A stretch of 64,000 nucleotides of DNA. Origin: Halobellus captivus. GTDB taxonomy: Archaea; Halobacteriota; Halobacteria; Halobacteriales; Haloferacaceae. The notes under the pieces were generated by a model that did no database searches, was not told where the DNA came from, and worked only from the letters and a program-made list of their open reading frames with translations. The translations under genes and the position numbers were made by a program. Each line of letters starts with the position of its first letter. The stretch's first letter is position 1. Positions 35,993-44,129 of this stretch are shown here, piece after piece. The stretch is taken from the NCBI RefSeq assembly GCF_003697845.1, contig NZ_RDQE01000006.1, forward strand, positions 62,001 to 126,000, given 5' to 3'.

Positions 35993-36991
35993 CTACGCGA
36001 CCGGGGTCCGCTCGACGACGGTCCCGTTCACGGTCGGGTACTGCTCGACGATCTCGCCCTCCGTGAGGTCGCCGTCCTCGATCATCTCCTCGAGGAGCCA
36101 CCAGGCGACCTCGACGTGGTTCGTCTTGACGGTGTAGAACTCCTCGGGGACGCCGAGCGCCTCGAACCGCTCGGGGTCGGCGAACGCCTTCCCGTAGACG
36201 AGCGTGCCGTCGTCCGTGACCTCGTCGAACTCGCGGCGGACGTTCCGGGCCATCCGCTTGAGGCGGTTGCGGTGCTGGGCGGCGTCCTTGAACACCGACG
36301 TACAGAAGTACACCTTCTCGTGGGAGGCCATCTCCTCGACGATCGAGGCGTCCTTCGATCCCTCGACGGCGGACATGTGTCCCTCCTGGAGCTCGAAGCC
36401 CTCCTCCTGCATCCGCCGGTAGTTGCCGTCGCTCATCTCGAACTCGTTGACGTTACAGAACTCCGCCGCGCCCTCGTCGAGGAACTCCAGGAACTCCGGC
36501 TCCGCGCGGATGCCGGGTATCTCGAACGCCGGCGTGAGTCCCTCCTCGCGGGCGATGTACAGGATCTCCTCCCACTCGGTACCGTGCATGTCGCCCCACA
36601 GCTCCAGGGGCGGATGGAAACGGATCTCGTCGAGGCCGGCCTCGCTCAGCCGGCGCATGTTCTCGCGGCCGCCGGGGATCCCCGTGTAGAGGTGAGTGTG
36701 ATGGTCCTCGCCGAACTCGTCTTTGAGCAGTTCGAGGTACCGCGTCGTCTTCGCCATCGCCTCCTGTGGCTCCCCGCCCGTGATCGAGGTGCCGAGCGCG
36801 CTCATGCGTTTGGCCTCCTCGATCACGTCCTCGTCGGACTCCACCTTCCGCTCGTTGGCGTACACGTCGGTGACGTTCTTCCGGTTCTCCCCGAGGGGGC
36901 AGTAGAAACAGTCCCGCTGGTCGCAGTAGCCGTAGACGAAGAGCACCATCTTCCCGCCCTTGGCGCACTGTTCACAGCCCTTGGAGATCAT
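35993..36991 (-). CDS. Radical SAM protein, COG2108 type, with CX4CX2C motif
   Basis: A 332-residue protein. The cluster motif reads C23-DQRD-C28-FY-C31, so the spacing is CX4CX2C rather than the common CX3CX2C. The SAM-binding GGEP motif is seen in TSITGGEPQEAM. An extra pair C6-EQ-C9 lies before the cluster motif and Cys residues recur later (EFCNVNEFE, VYFCTSVF). It belongs with the uncharacterised proteins related to pyruvate formate-lyase-activating enzyme (COG2108); substrate unknown. It stands alone, with 80 bases to htpX on the same strand. Confidence 0.82.
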   Translation of the reverse strand: MISKGCEQCAKGGKMVLFVYGYCDQRDCFYCPLGENRKNVTDVYANERKVESDEDVIEEAKRMSALGTSITGGEPQEAMAKTTRYLELLKDEFGEDHHTHLYTGIPGGRENMRRLSEAGLDEIRFHPPLELWGDMHGTEWEEILYIAREEGLTPAFEIPGIRAEPEFLEFLDEGAAEFCNVNEFEMSDGNYRRMQEEGFELQEGHMSAVEGSKDASIVEEMASHEKVYFCTSVFKDAAQHRNRLKRMARNVRREFDEVTDDGTLVYGKAFADPERFEALGVPEEFYTVKTNHVEVAWWLLEEMIEDGDLTEGEIVEQYPTVNGTVVERTPVA

Positions 36992-37135
36992 CTACGGTCC
37001 CGTACCGGCCGCGGCCTCAAAAAGCGACCGGACTCCGCACGCCCGGGAGAGCCGTTCTCACGGAGGGTCGGGGTCGCGAGGGGCGACGCGGTCGCAGACA
37101 CAAAGTATGTACCCCCGCCCCGGCGAACGGGAGGC

Positions 37136-37852
37136 ATGGATCGACCGTCGAACGACGAGGAGACGCGAGGCGACGCCCGGCGGAACACGAACGCTCCGGT
37201 CACCCGGCGGCGAGCGCTCGCCGCCGGAGGGGCGCTCGGGATCGCCGGAATCGCGGGCTGTACCGCGCTCGACGTCGCGACCGGTGATCCGGCCGAGTTC
37301 GAGGCCGGCACCGCGACGGTGGCGGACGCGGCCCTCGACGAGACCGGGTACGAGCTCAACGAGGTCTCCGACCGCGCGGTCTCCCGGGAGGTCGAGGTGG
37401 CCGGGACGACCCGGGAGGTCCGGGTGGTCAACCGCGTCGCGGAGTACGACAAGGCCGTCGAGGTGCTCGGCGAGCGCTACCAGGCGGCGGTGTTCGCGGT
37501 GCTCACGACGCCGCGGATCGAGGTGCTCGGGCGGGCGGTCAACCCCGTCGGCGACCTCGACGACGAGGAGCGTGCCGAGCTGATCGTGGACCGCTACGAG
37601 AACGTCGACTCCCTCGAACGGGGCTCGGAGTACACCACGACCGTCCTCGACGCGGACGCCGACGTGGTCGTGTACACCGCCGACGGCGAGATAGCGGGAA
37701 CGGGCGCGAGCACCGAGCTCGAGTTCCACGTCGGCGGGGCGGTCGAGGCCGGCGAGGACTACGTCGTCCCGATGGCCGCCTTCCCGGCGTCGTTCGGGGA
37801 CGGCGAGAACGTCCGCCGAATGCTGAACGGCATCGAACACGATCCGGCGTAG
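37136..37852 (+). CDS. Haloarchaeal lipoprotein (DUF6517-like)
   Basis: A 238-residue exported protein. The N-terminus has TRRRALAAGG (twin-arginine type) and a lipobox IAGC with Cys at about residue 42. Mature-domain motifs (DETGYELNEV, REVRVVNRVAEYDKAV, FAVLTTPRIEVLGRAVNPVGDL) match the DUF6517 family as I remember it. No enzymatic motif is visible. The ATG at 37136 follows GGGAGGC. The upstream in-frame extension overlaps the antisense radical SAM gene and is not coding. Confidence 0.75.
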   Translation: MDRPSNDEETRGDARRNTNAPVTRRRALAAGGALGIAGIAGCTALDVATGDPAEFEAGTATVADAALDETGYELNEVSDRAVSREVEVAGTTREVRVVNRVAEYDKAVEVLGERYQAAVFAVLTTPRIEVLGRAVNPVGDLDDEERAELIVDRYENVDSLERGSEYTTTVLDADADVVVYTADGEIAGTGASTELEFHVGGAVEAGEDYVVPMAAFPASFGDGENVRRMLNGIEHDPA

Positions 37853-37927
37853 CGGCCCGCGGTCCGCCGTCTCCGGAGCGTGAACCGTCGCGGTCCGTCG
37901 CGACCCGTCCCGATCCGCCCCGGCCGA

Positions 37928-38431
37928 TCAGGAAACCTCGCCGTCCATCGACCCGCGATGCCAGCGGCCCGTCTCGGTGTCGCACTCGACGCAGTGCGCG
38001 ACGACGACCTCCTCCCCTTCGGCGTCCTCGATCCGGTCCAGCTCGCCCTCGGTCTCGGCGTCGCAGTCGGGACAGTATCGGAGTTTCGGCTGGGTTCCGT
38101 ACTCCAGCGGCGCGCCGATCGCGAACGCCCGGACCCGTTCGTCGCCGTAGTTCCAGCCCCGCTGGAACTCCTCACGGCCGAACCGGACGATCTCGTCCGC
38201 GCCGACCTCGACGGGACCCGCCCCGGTTTCGAACGTCGCCGTTCCCGAGAGGACGCAGAAGACCTCCTCCTGGACCTCGTGGCTGTGGTACGCGAACGCG
38301 AAGCTGTCGCCGGATTCGAGCTCGTAGTAGTTGATCGCCACGTCGGTGAGCCCGAGCGGTTCGGTGAGCTTGCGCATCACCGCGGCGGGCTGTACGTCGT
38401 TTTCCACGTCGTCGATGCGAACCCGATCCAT
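37928..38431 (-). CDS. Cupin-domain protein with C-terminal zinc ribbon
   Basis: A 167-residue protein. The cupin barrel (residues about 25-110) has YHSHEVQEEVFCVLSG, with metal-ligand His and Glu, and EIVRFGREEFQRGWN. The C-terminal 50 residues carry RYCPDCDAETEG and VVAHCVECDTETG, a two-knuckle zinc ribbon. The combination suggests a metal-dependent small-molecule binding protein or enzyme; substrate unknown. The ATG at 38431 fits the family start. An in-frame upstream ATG at 38485 would add 18 residues of poor quality. Confidence 0.8.
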   Translation of the reverse strand: MDRVRIDDVENDVQPAAVMRKLTEPLGLTDVAINYYELESGDSFAFAYHSHEVQEEVFCVLSGTATFETGAGPVEVGADEIVRFGREEFQRGWNYGDERVRAFAIGAPLEYGTQPKLRYCPDCDAETEGELDRIEDAEGEEVVVAHCVECDTETGRWHRGSMDGEVS

Positions 38432-38760
38432 GACGGTCCTTGGAAGCGACCCACCAAAACCGTGTGGAGCGTGCGCCGGATCCACGAGACACGAAGGAGA
38501 AGTCGACGAGGTCGGTCGTCGGCGGCCGACGACCCGATAAGGGGGGAACGTGTGCCTCCGTCCGCGATCGGATGGACGACTGCGTCCGGGTTAAACGCCT
38601 CGCGGTCGTGTGGTCACGGTGCATACGCGTACCGTCGGGTCATCACCCGGAGGACGCTCGAGCCCGGAGCATGGGGATGCCCGAATCCGGACATCGGGAA
38701 CCCCCGGAGAGCGATCGTGAGATCGTTCCTCCGGGAGTCGAGCCCGCTCGACCGCGCGGC
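38432..38760. other. Intergenic region upstream of the cupin gene
   Basis: There are 329 bases without a credible gene. It is the 3' flank of the disulfide reductase and the 5' flank of the cupin gene, both on the minus strand. The half next to the reductase contains GC-rich inverted segments, for example CCCGGAG (38661-38667) with CTCCGGG (38733-38739), and CGATCGTGAGATCG (38712-38725). These could fold in RNA and help end the upstream transcripts. No T-tract terminator is obvious. Confidence 0.45.
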
Positions 38761-40218
38761 TCATTCGTGACGGTGGTGGTCGTGGCCGCCGCGCGAGAAC
38801 CGTCCCGAGAACGCCCGGTCGACGACCTCGGAGAGCGCCGGGTGGACGTGGACCGCGTCGCGAATGTCCGTAACGGTCCCCGAACCCGCGGTCATCGCGA
38901 CCACGACCTCCTCGATCAGGTTCGAGGCCTCGGGGCCCATAACGTGACAGCCGAGTATCTCGCCGTCCGGATCGATGAGCACCTTCACGAACCCGTCGGC
39001 GTGCATCGCGCTCCCCCGAGCCGTCTCGTCGTAGGCGTACGTGTTGGTGGCGTAGTCGGCGTCGGCCTCCCGGAGGTCCCGTTCGCGCGCGCCGACGCCG
39101 GCGACCTCGGGCGAGGCGAACACCGCGAACGGCATCGCCGAGTAATCGACCGGCTCCGACTCGTCGCCGAGCAGGTTGCGGATCACGGCCTTCGCCTCGT
39201 GGTTCGCGCTGTGTTTGAGCAGGTACTCGCCGACGACGTCGCCGAGCGCCCACACTCCATCCGCGTCCGTCCGGAGGTACTCGTCGGTCTCGACGAATCC
39301 CCTCCCATCGGTCTCGACCCCGGTCGCGTCGAGGTTCAGCGCGTCCGTGTTCGGGCGGCGGCCCGCGGCGACGAGCAACGCGTCGCCCGTGACGGTGACG
39401 TTCTCGGCCTCCCCGGGCGGTCCGACCCGCTCGCCGCCCGAACGGACCGAGTCGGCCTCGGGGTACGGCCGGGCCTCGACCGTCACCTCGCCGGCGTCCT
39501 CGTCGACCGCGACGGCCTCGTAGCCCGCGTACACGTCGAACCGGTCGGCGTAGCGGTCGGTGAAGGCCTCGCCCACCTCCCCGTCCGCCTCCGGGAGCAG
39601 GCGTTCGCGCCGGCCGACGATCGTCACGTCGCTGCCGAACGTCCCGAAGAAGTGGCCGAGCTCGGCCGCGATGTATCCGCCGCCGACGATGGCGAGGTGC
39701 TCCGGCGGCGACTCCAGCCGGAGCGCCTCCGTACTCGTGAGGTACTCCACCTCCTCGATCCCGTCGATCGGCGGGATCGAGGGTCGCGTCCCGGTGGCGA
39801 TCAGGACGGTGTCGGCCCGCAGCGTCGCGCCCTCGTCGTCGCCGGAAACGACCTCGACGGTGCGGTCGTCGACGAACCGTCCGGTTCCCGAGAACAGCTC
39901 GTGGGCGTCCGAGGACGTGAGCCCCCGCCGGATCGACTCGGAGCTCTCGGCGACGTCCTCGGTGACCGTCCGGACGATCTCCGCGAAGTCGACGTCGGTC
40001 ACCTCGGCCTCGATCTCGAACGCGCCCGCACCCTCGATCGTCTCGAGCACCTCGGCGTGATAGAGGAGCTTCTTCGAGGGGATGCACCCGCGGTTGAGAC
40101 ACGTCCCGCCGAGCCGGCCCTCCTCGACGACCGCGACCGAGTTCCCCCGGCTCGCCATCGCGTTCGCCACGTCCAGCCCCGACCCCGATCCGATCACGAG
40201 AAAGTCGAACTCCTGCAT
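38761..40218 (-). CDS. Flavoprotein disulfide reductase, possible bis-gamma-glutamylcystine reductase
   Basis: A 485-residue two-dinucleotide-domain reductase. FAD motif VIGSGSGLDVANAMA, redox pair C40-LNRG-C45, NAD(P) motif AIVGGGYIAAELGHFFG, and C-terminal catalytic HVHPALSEVVDRAF. The tail GGHDHHRHE is His-rich. It differs from LpdA in the GSGSG FAD motif and in KKLLYHAEV after the disulfide, features closer to mycothione-reductase-like enzymes. Haloarchaea use gamma-glutamylcysteine, and its disulfide reductase was earlier annotated as mercuric reductase in Halobacterium; this gene is a candidate, by inference. It lies apart from the pdh operon. Confidence 0.82.
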   Translation of the reverse strand: MQEFDFLVIGSGSGLDVANAMASRGNSVAVVEEGRLGGTCLNRGCIPSKKLLYHAEVLETIEGAGAFEIEAEVTDVDFAEIVRTVTEDVAESSESIRRGLTSSDAHELFSGTGRFVDDRTVEVVSGDDEGATLRADTVLIATGTRPSIPPIDGIEEVEYLTSTEALRLESPPEHLAIVGGGYIAAELGHFFGTFGSDVTIVGRRERLLPEADGEVGEAFTDRYADRFDVYAGYEAVAVDEDAGEVTVEARPYPEADSVRSGGERVGPPGEAENVTVTGDALLVAAGRRPNTDALNLDATGVETDGRGFVETDEYLRTDADGVWALGDVVGEYLLKHSANHEAKAVIRNLLGDESEPVDYSAMPFAVFASPEVAGVGARERDLREADADYATNTYAYDETARGSAMHADGFVKVLIDPDGEILGCHVMGPEASNLIEEVVVAMTAGSGTVTDIRDAVHVHPALSEVVDRAFSGRFSRGGHDHHRHE

Positions 40219-40354
40219 GCCTCCGACGAGGGCGGCCACCCTCATCAAGGGCCGTCCGTGGTGGTGCCCGCGACACACGACCGCGAGAGCTCGAATCCCG
40301 ACTCCGTCGGCCCGAGCCGAAAGCATATGCCGGCCCCTCGCATACCATCGCTGA

Positions 40355-41464
40355 ATGCTGCTCGTCCTCTGTGTCGACCTCGACGACGACCTCGGCCGCA
40401 AGACCGGGATCCCGACCCCCGTGATCGGCGACGACGACGTCACCGAGGCCGCGGTCGCGCTCGCGACGGCCGACCCGGAGGACTCGGACGTGAACGTGCT
40501 GTTCCAGGGCGTGACCGTCCACGACGAGCTGGCCGCCGAGGGCGAGGCCGTCGAGGTCGCGGCCGTCACGGGCGTCGACGGTCCGGACGTCAAGGCCAAC
40601 CGCGCGGTCGGCGCGGAGGTCGACCGCGTGCTCGCGGAGCTGTCGACCGGCGAGGACGTCTCGGCGATCGTGATCACCGACGGAGCCCAGGACGAGTCGG
40701 TGCTCCCCGTGATCCGCTCGCGGATGCGGATCGACGGGGTCCGCCGCGTCGTCGTCCGGCAGGCACAGGACCTCGAGTCGCTGTACTACACGATGAAACA
40801 GGTGCTCGCGGACCCCGAGACCCGCGGGACCATCCTCGTGCCGCTCGGAATCCTCCTCCTCATCTACCCGCTCGTCGTGGTCGCGAACCTCTTCGACGTG
40901 GAGGGGGCGGCCGTGCTCGGACTCATCTCCGGCGGCGTCGGCCTCTACTCGCTGTTCCGCGGGCTTGGGTTGGAGGACACCGTCGACGGCGCGGCCGACG
41001 CGGTCCGAAACGTGCTCTACGCCGGACGGGTGACGCTCATCACGTACGTCGTCGCGCTCGCGTTGGTCCTCGTCGGCGGCGTTCAGGGAACCGAGACGGT
41101 CGAGGCGGTCCGCGGCGTCGTCGACGGGAGCCTCCCGGTGACCGCGACCGTCACCGCGTTCGTTCACGGGTTCGTCCAGTGGCTCGCCGTGGCGGGCGTG
41201 ACCTCCAGTCTCGGACAGATCACCGACGAGTACCTCGCCGGCCGCTTCCGGTGGCGGTACCTCAACGCGCCGTTCTACGTCGTCGCCATCGCGGTCGTGC
41301 TGTACGCGGTGTCCGGGTTCCTCCTCCCGCCCGCGCCGGGCGTCACCTCGCTGGAGCTCGCGGACCTGGCGATGGCGCTGGCGGTCGGGACGCTGCTCGG
41401 CGTGTTGAGCACGCTCACGTTCGCGATCGCCGAGTCGCAGCTCCCGACCGGGGAGCCGGCCTGA
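40355..41464 (+). CDS. DUF373 family membrane protein
   Basis: A 369-residue protein. A cytosolic N-terminal domain (residues about 1-150; MLLVLCVDLDDDLGRKTGIPTP, with IVITDGAQDESVLPVI) is followed by six or so membrane segments. The conserved start and the DDDLGRK motif identify the archaeal DUF373 family, whose function is not known. It is divergent from the disulfide reductase with 136 bases between. A hairpin candidate lies 42 bases after the stop. Confidence 0.87.
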   Translation: MLLVLCVDLDDDLGRKTGIPTPVIGDDDVTEAAVALATADPEDSDVNVLFQGVTVHDELAAEGEAVEVAAVTGVDGPDVKANRAVGAEVDRVLAELSTGEDVSAIVITDGAQDESVLPVIRSRMRIDGVRRVVVRQAQDLESLYYTMKQVLADPETRGTILVPLGILLLIYPLVVVANLFDVEGAAVLGLISGGVGLYSLFRGLGLEDTVDGAADAVRNVLYAGRVTLITYVVALALVLVGGVQGTETVEAVRGVVDGSLPVTATVTAFVHGFVQWLAVAGVTSSLGQITDEYLAGRFRWRYLNAPFYVVAIAVVLYAVSGFLLPPAPGVTSLELADLAMALAVGTLLGVLSTLTFAIAESQLPTGEPA

Positions 41465-41506
41465 AGGCCGAGATCGGGGCGGGAGGCTTCGTTGAACGTC
41501 TGTTAA

Positions 41507-41526
41507 TCAGGCGTATGATCGCCTGA
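41507..41526 (+). terminator. Perfect 7-base-pair hairpin, terminator candidate
   Basis: TCAGGCG-TATGAT-CGCCTGA forms a 7-bp stem with a 6-base loop, 42 bases after the DUF373 stop codon. There is no long T tract, and archaeal termination relies mainly on T-rich sequence, so this may only stabilise the 3' end. Confidence 0.35.
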
Positions 41527-41607
41527 ACCGATCGGTCGATGTAGACTGCTTGAAGGACGGTCGTTTCGATGTGATTAGAGTGAGTAGAAGAGTATCGTTG
41601 CTGGCGC

Positions 41608-41850
41608 GGTGACCATCTCCAAAGCCCCAGTCGCGACGGCTCCCGCGGCTCGCTGCGGTCCTCAGTCGTTCGCGTTGCTCACTCCCTGCGGTCCTTACGT
41701 CGCCGGGGTTCGCCCTCGCGACTGCCCCTTTGAGTCCCACCCCGCACCTCACGCCTCCCCAGCCTCGTCGCTCACTTCGTTCGCGACGTCCCTCGCGGGC
41801 CGGTCGCGGGCCGGTGGCCCGCTCCCGGGCGCGCCACCGCAATCCGGATC
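41608..41850. repeat. Dispersed intergenic repeat, copy B
   Basis: Shares ordered blocks with 28618-28880, including the identical 28 bases at 41740-41767. Copy B has an extra segment of about 60 bases between the left-end block CTCCAAAGCCCC and the TCGCGACTGCCCCTT block, built from short GCTGCGGTCCT/CCCTGCGGTCCT-type subrepeats. It ends near GCGCCACCGC. Same orientation as copy A on the window's plus strand. Confidence 0.7.
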
Positions 41851-41930
41851 GTTCGTGGCTTCGTCTGTATTGACCGAACCGGTGCTTGATCTATCACTCG
41901 CTGTAGATTTCGACGGAGCCGAACCGGAGG

Positions 41931-42926
41931 TCACCGCGGCGTCCACTGCTCGCAGGCCTCCATGTCGTCCATCAGCTCGTCGTAGTGGGCGCAGTACGGC
42001 CGCATCCCGTCGTCGGTTCGAACGTAGTCGAACTCCGCGCAGTTCCCGCAGTAGGTGTCCCCGGGCCCGTCGCGTGCGGCGGCGGCGTTCTCTTCCCGTG
42101 ATCCGTCCGTCGGCGCGATCGGGGACGACGGCGTCTCCGGTCCGGCCGAACCGTTCGGTCCGGTCCCGTCGACTCCATCCGAACCGCCGCCGTCGAGCGG
42201 CGAGGAGAGGTCCGCCGTCTCGCTCCCGCCGTCGCTTCGACCGGAGGGGACCGTCGACGGCGTGCCGAGCGAACCGCCGGCGTTCCCCACGGAGTCGTCG
42301 AGTCCCGTCGAGTCGTCCGGCCGGTTCGTCTGCGTCTCCACGTCGCCGTCGGGCGTGCCGCCGAGGAGGCCCACTCCGCCGCCGAGCCCCTGGATCCGGT
42401 CGCGTTCGACCTCGATGACCTTCGTCTCGCCCTTGTGGGTCACCTCCATCGTCACCGTCCCGCCGGGGTCGTTTCGGGTCTTGAAGTTGGCGACGCCGAC
42501 GAACACGCACCACATCGTCGTCGCGGCCCCGAGGAAGTAGACGCCGGCGGTCGGCAGGGTGAGGTCCACGAGCTCCGGGCGCGGCCCGCCGACCCAGTGG
42601 TTCGGGTACGCCTGCGAGAACAGCGCGACGCCGAGCGCCATGATCGCCGCGCCGACGACAGCGGCCGTCCGGGTGCGTCGGTCGGCCGGCAGCACCGTCA
42701 TCACGCCGAGCGTGACGAGCGGGACGCCGATCCCGCCGAGGATCCCGCCGAGCCGCCGCGCCGCGCCGGAGCTGTAGCCGCTCGGCACGAGCACCTCCGC
42801 GGCGACGAGGATCCCCGCGACGAGGAGCAGCGTGCCGCCGACGAACAGCCCCGCCCCGAGCGACAGCCGCCGCGGGTCGACCTCGGAGCGCCCCTTCCCC
42901 CCGTACGCCTCCGAGAGACTAGTCAT
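41931..42926 (-). CDS. Haloarchaeal membrane protein with C-terminal Cys cluster (DUF7139-like)
   Basis: A 331-residue protein. Four hydrophobic segments span residues about 20-155. A cytosolic stretch with MEVTHKGETKVIEVERDRIQG follows, then a long disordered Gly/Ser/Asp-rich linker (about 190-290). The C-terminal domain has four cysteines: TYCGNCAEFDYV and PYCAHYDELMDDMEACEQW. The pattern matches a family I associate with DUF7139; function unknown. The cysteine module resembles a small zinc or Fe-S binding tail. The ATG at 42926 begins MTSLSEAYGGK, a conserved-looking start; longer versions are not supported. Confidence 0.7.
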   Translation of the reverse strand: MTSLSEAYGGKGRSEVDPRRLSLGAGLFVGGTLLLVAGILVAAEVLVPSGYSSGAARRLGGILGGIGVPLVTLGVMTVLPADRRTRTAAVVGAAIMALGVALFSQAYPNHWVGGPRPELVDLTLPTAGVYFLGAATTMWCVFVGVANFKTRNDPGGTVTMEVTHKGETKVIEVERDRIQGLGGGVGLLGGTPDGDVETQTNRPDDSTGLDDSVGNAGGSLGTPSTVPSGRSDGGSETADLSSPLDGGGSDGVDGTGPNGSAGPETPSSPIAPTDGSREENAAAARDGPGDTYCGNCAEFDYVRTDDGMRPYCAHYDELMDDMEACEQWTPR

Positions 42927-43070
42927 ACGCCCCCTTCGTCTCCCACCGTGAAAACAGTACGTCAGACGTTCACCCGATCTCGGGACGACGTCGTCGGGAT
43001 CGTCGATGTCGTCCACCCTTCATCGACGTCGTCGTCCCCCACCGAGGACGCGCTCCTCGTCGAGGACGCG

Positions 43071-44129
43071 CTAGACGAGCGCGTCGAGGTCGGCGTGCGC
43101 GTCGAGCAGCTCCGCCATCCGGTCGACGGTGCGGGCGTCGCGGGTCCGCCCGCCGCTTATCACCGCCTCGACGCGGTCGATCGCGGTCGCGGTGTCGGTG
43201 TTCATCGCGAGCACGGCCGTCCCGGCCTCGGCGGCCCGGCCGAGCACCGCGCCCGAGGGCCGGTGACCGCCGGTGAGCACGAGACACTTGACGCCGGAGG
43301 CGTCGAGGGCGGCGGCCTGGACGTCCGCGCGGTCGCCGCCGGTGATCACCGCGGCGTCGCGGGCGCGCCGGAAGTGCCGCAGCGCCTCGTCGCCGCCCAT
43401 CGCACCGACGAGGAACCGCTCGACGAACGCGTCCCCGGGGCCGTCGGTCAGCAGCTCCGCGCCGAGCTCGTCGGCGAGGTCGGCGACCGTGACGCCCGCG
43501 AGCTCCTTCTCGTGCGGGAGCGCCCCGAACACGGATATCCCGCGGGACTCGAGGAACGGGATCCCGTCGTGATCGAGCGAGTCGAAGGCGGCGTCACCCA
43601 CCTTGTTGAAGAGGACGCCCGCGAGCCGGTCGCCGAACGCGTCGGCGGCTGCGAGCACCTCGTCGAGGTCGCCGGGCGACCCGTACTCCGCCACGAGCAC
43701 GACCCGCGCGTCGAGCAGCTCCGCCACGTCGACGTCGGTGAGGTCGACGACGCCGCCGGTGGTCCAGTCGCCGCCGCCCTCGACGAACATGTGGTCGCGG
43801 TCGGCGGCCAGCTCGTCGAACTCCCCGCGGATCCGCTCGCGGAGCGCGCCGGCGTCCTCGGTGCCCCGGACCGCGCCCTCGACGAACGTCGGCGAGTAGA
43901 CGACGGGCTCCATCTGGTGCATCTCGGCGTCCAGACCGAGGACCTCGCGGGCGAGCATCGGGTCGCGGTCGAGCGTCTTGCCGACGTTCGACTGGAGCCG
44001 CGTCCCCTTCGGTTTCATGTAGCCGACGCTCCCGTCGCGGTCGGCGGCGAGCCGAGCGAGCGCGAGGGTGATCGCAGTCTTTCCGGCGCCTTCTCCGGTC
44101 GCGGTGACGAGTGTGGTGGTGTCTGTCAT
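43071..44129 (-). CDS. BioD-like P-loop/DRTGG-domain protein (phosphotransacetylase-family)
   Basis: A 352-residue protein. The N-terminal dethiobiotin-synthetase-like NTPase domain has P-loop TATGEGAGKTAITLAL and FVEGGGDW. A DRTGG-type domain (about 215-330) contains DAAVITGGDRADVQAAAL and CLVLTGGHRPSGAVLGRA. This pair of domains also forms the N-terminal part of bacterial phosphotransacetylases, where it is regulatory; the catalytic PTA domain is missing here. It overlaps the acyl-CoA synthetase gene by four bases (ATGA), suggesting regulation of that enzyme, by inference. Confidence 0.8.
   Translation of the reverse strand: MTDTTTLVTATGEGAGKTAITLALARLAADRDGSVGYMKPKGTRLQSNVGKTLDRDPMLAREVLGLDAEMHQMEPVVYSPTFVEGAVRGTEDAGALRERIRGEFDELAADRDHMFVEGGGDWTTGGVVDLTDVDVAELLDARVVLVAEYGSPGDLDEVLAAADAFGDRLAGVLFNKVGDAAFDSLDHDGIPFLESRGISVFGALPHEKELAGVTVADLADELGAELLTDGPGDAFVERFLVGAMGGDEALRHFRRARDAAVITGGDRADVQAAALDASGVKCLVLTGGHRPSGAVLGRAAEAGTAVLAMNTDTATAIDRVEAVISGGRTRDARTVDRMAELLDAHADLDALV

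Larger units (their letters stand above)
41465..41930. other. Convergent intergenic region with hairpin and repeat copy B
   Basis: There are 466 bases between the 3' ends of the DUF373 gene and the DUF7139-like gene. The first 140 bases are AT-richer and include an inverted repeat (41507-41526). Repeat copy B follows (41608-41850). The last 80 bases are again AT-richer. Open frames here are Arg/Ser/Pro-rich and not convincing as genes. Confidence 0.6.

Noticed and set aside
38712-38725. CGATCGTGAGATCG as a rho-independent terminator
   Set aside because: The inverted bases are short and no T tract follows; it is noted only as structure in the gap.
40280-40325. A tRNA-like GAGCTCGAATCCCGACTC segment
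   Set aside because: The T-loop would need TTCGAAT, and no matching acceptor, D or anticodon arms can be built around it.
38440-41526. A long plus-strand open frame of more than 1000 codons
   Set aside because: It is antisense to the disulfide reductase and continues across the DUF373 gene in another frame. It is Arg/Val/Pro-rich, with no family motifs, an artefact of high GC.
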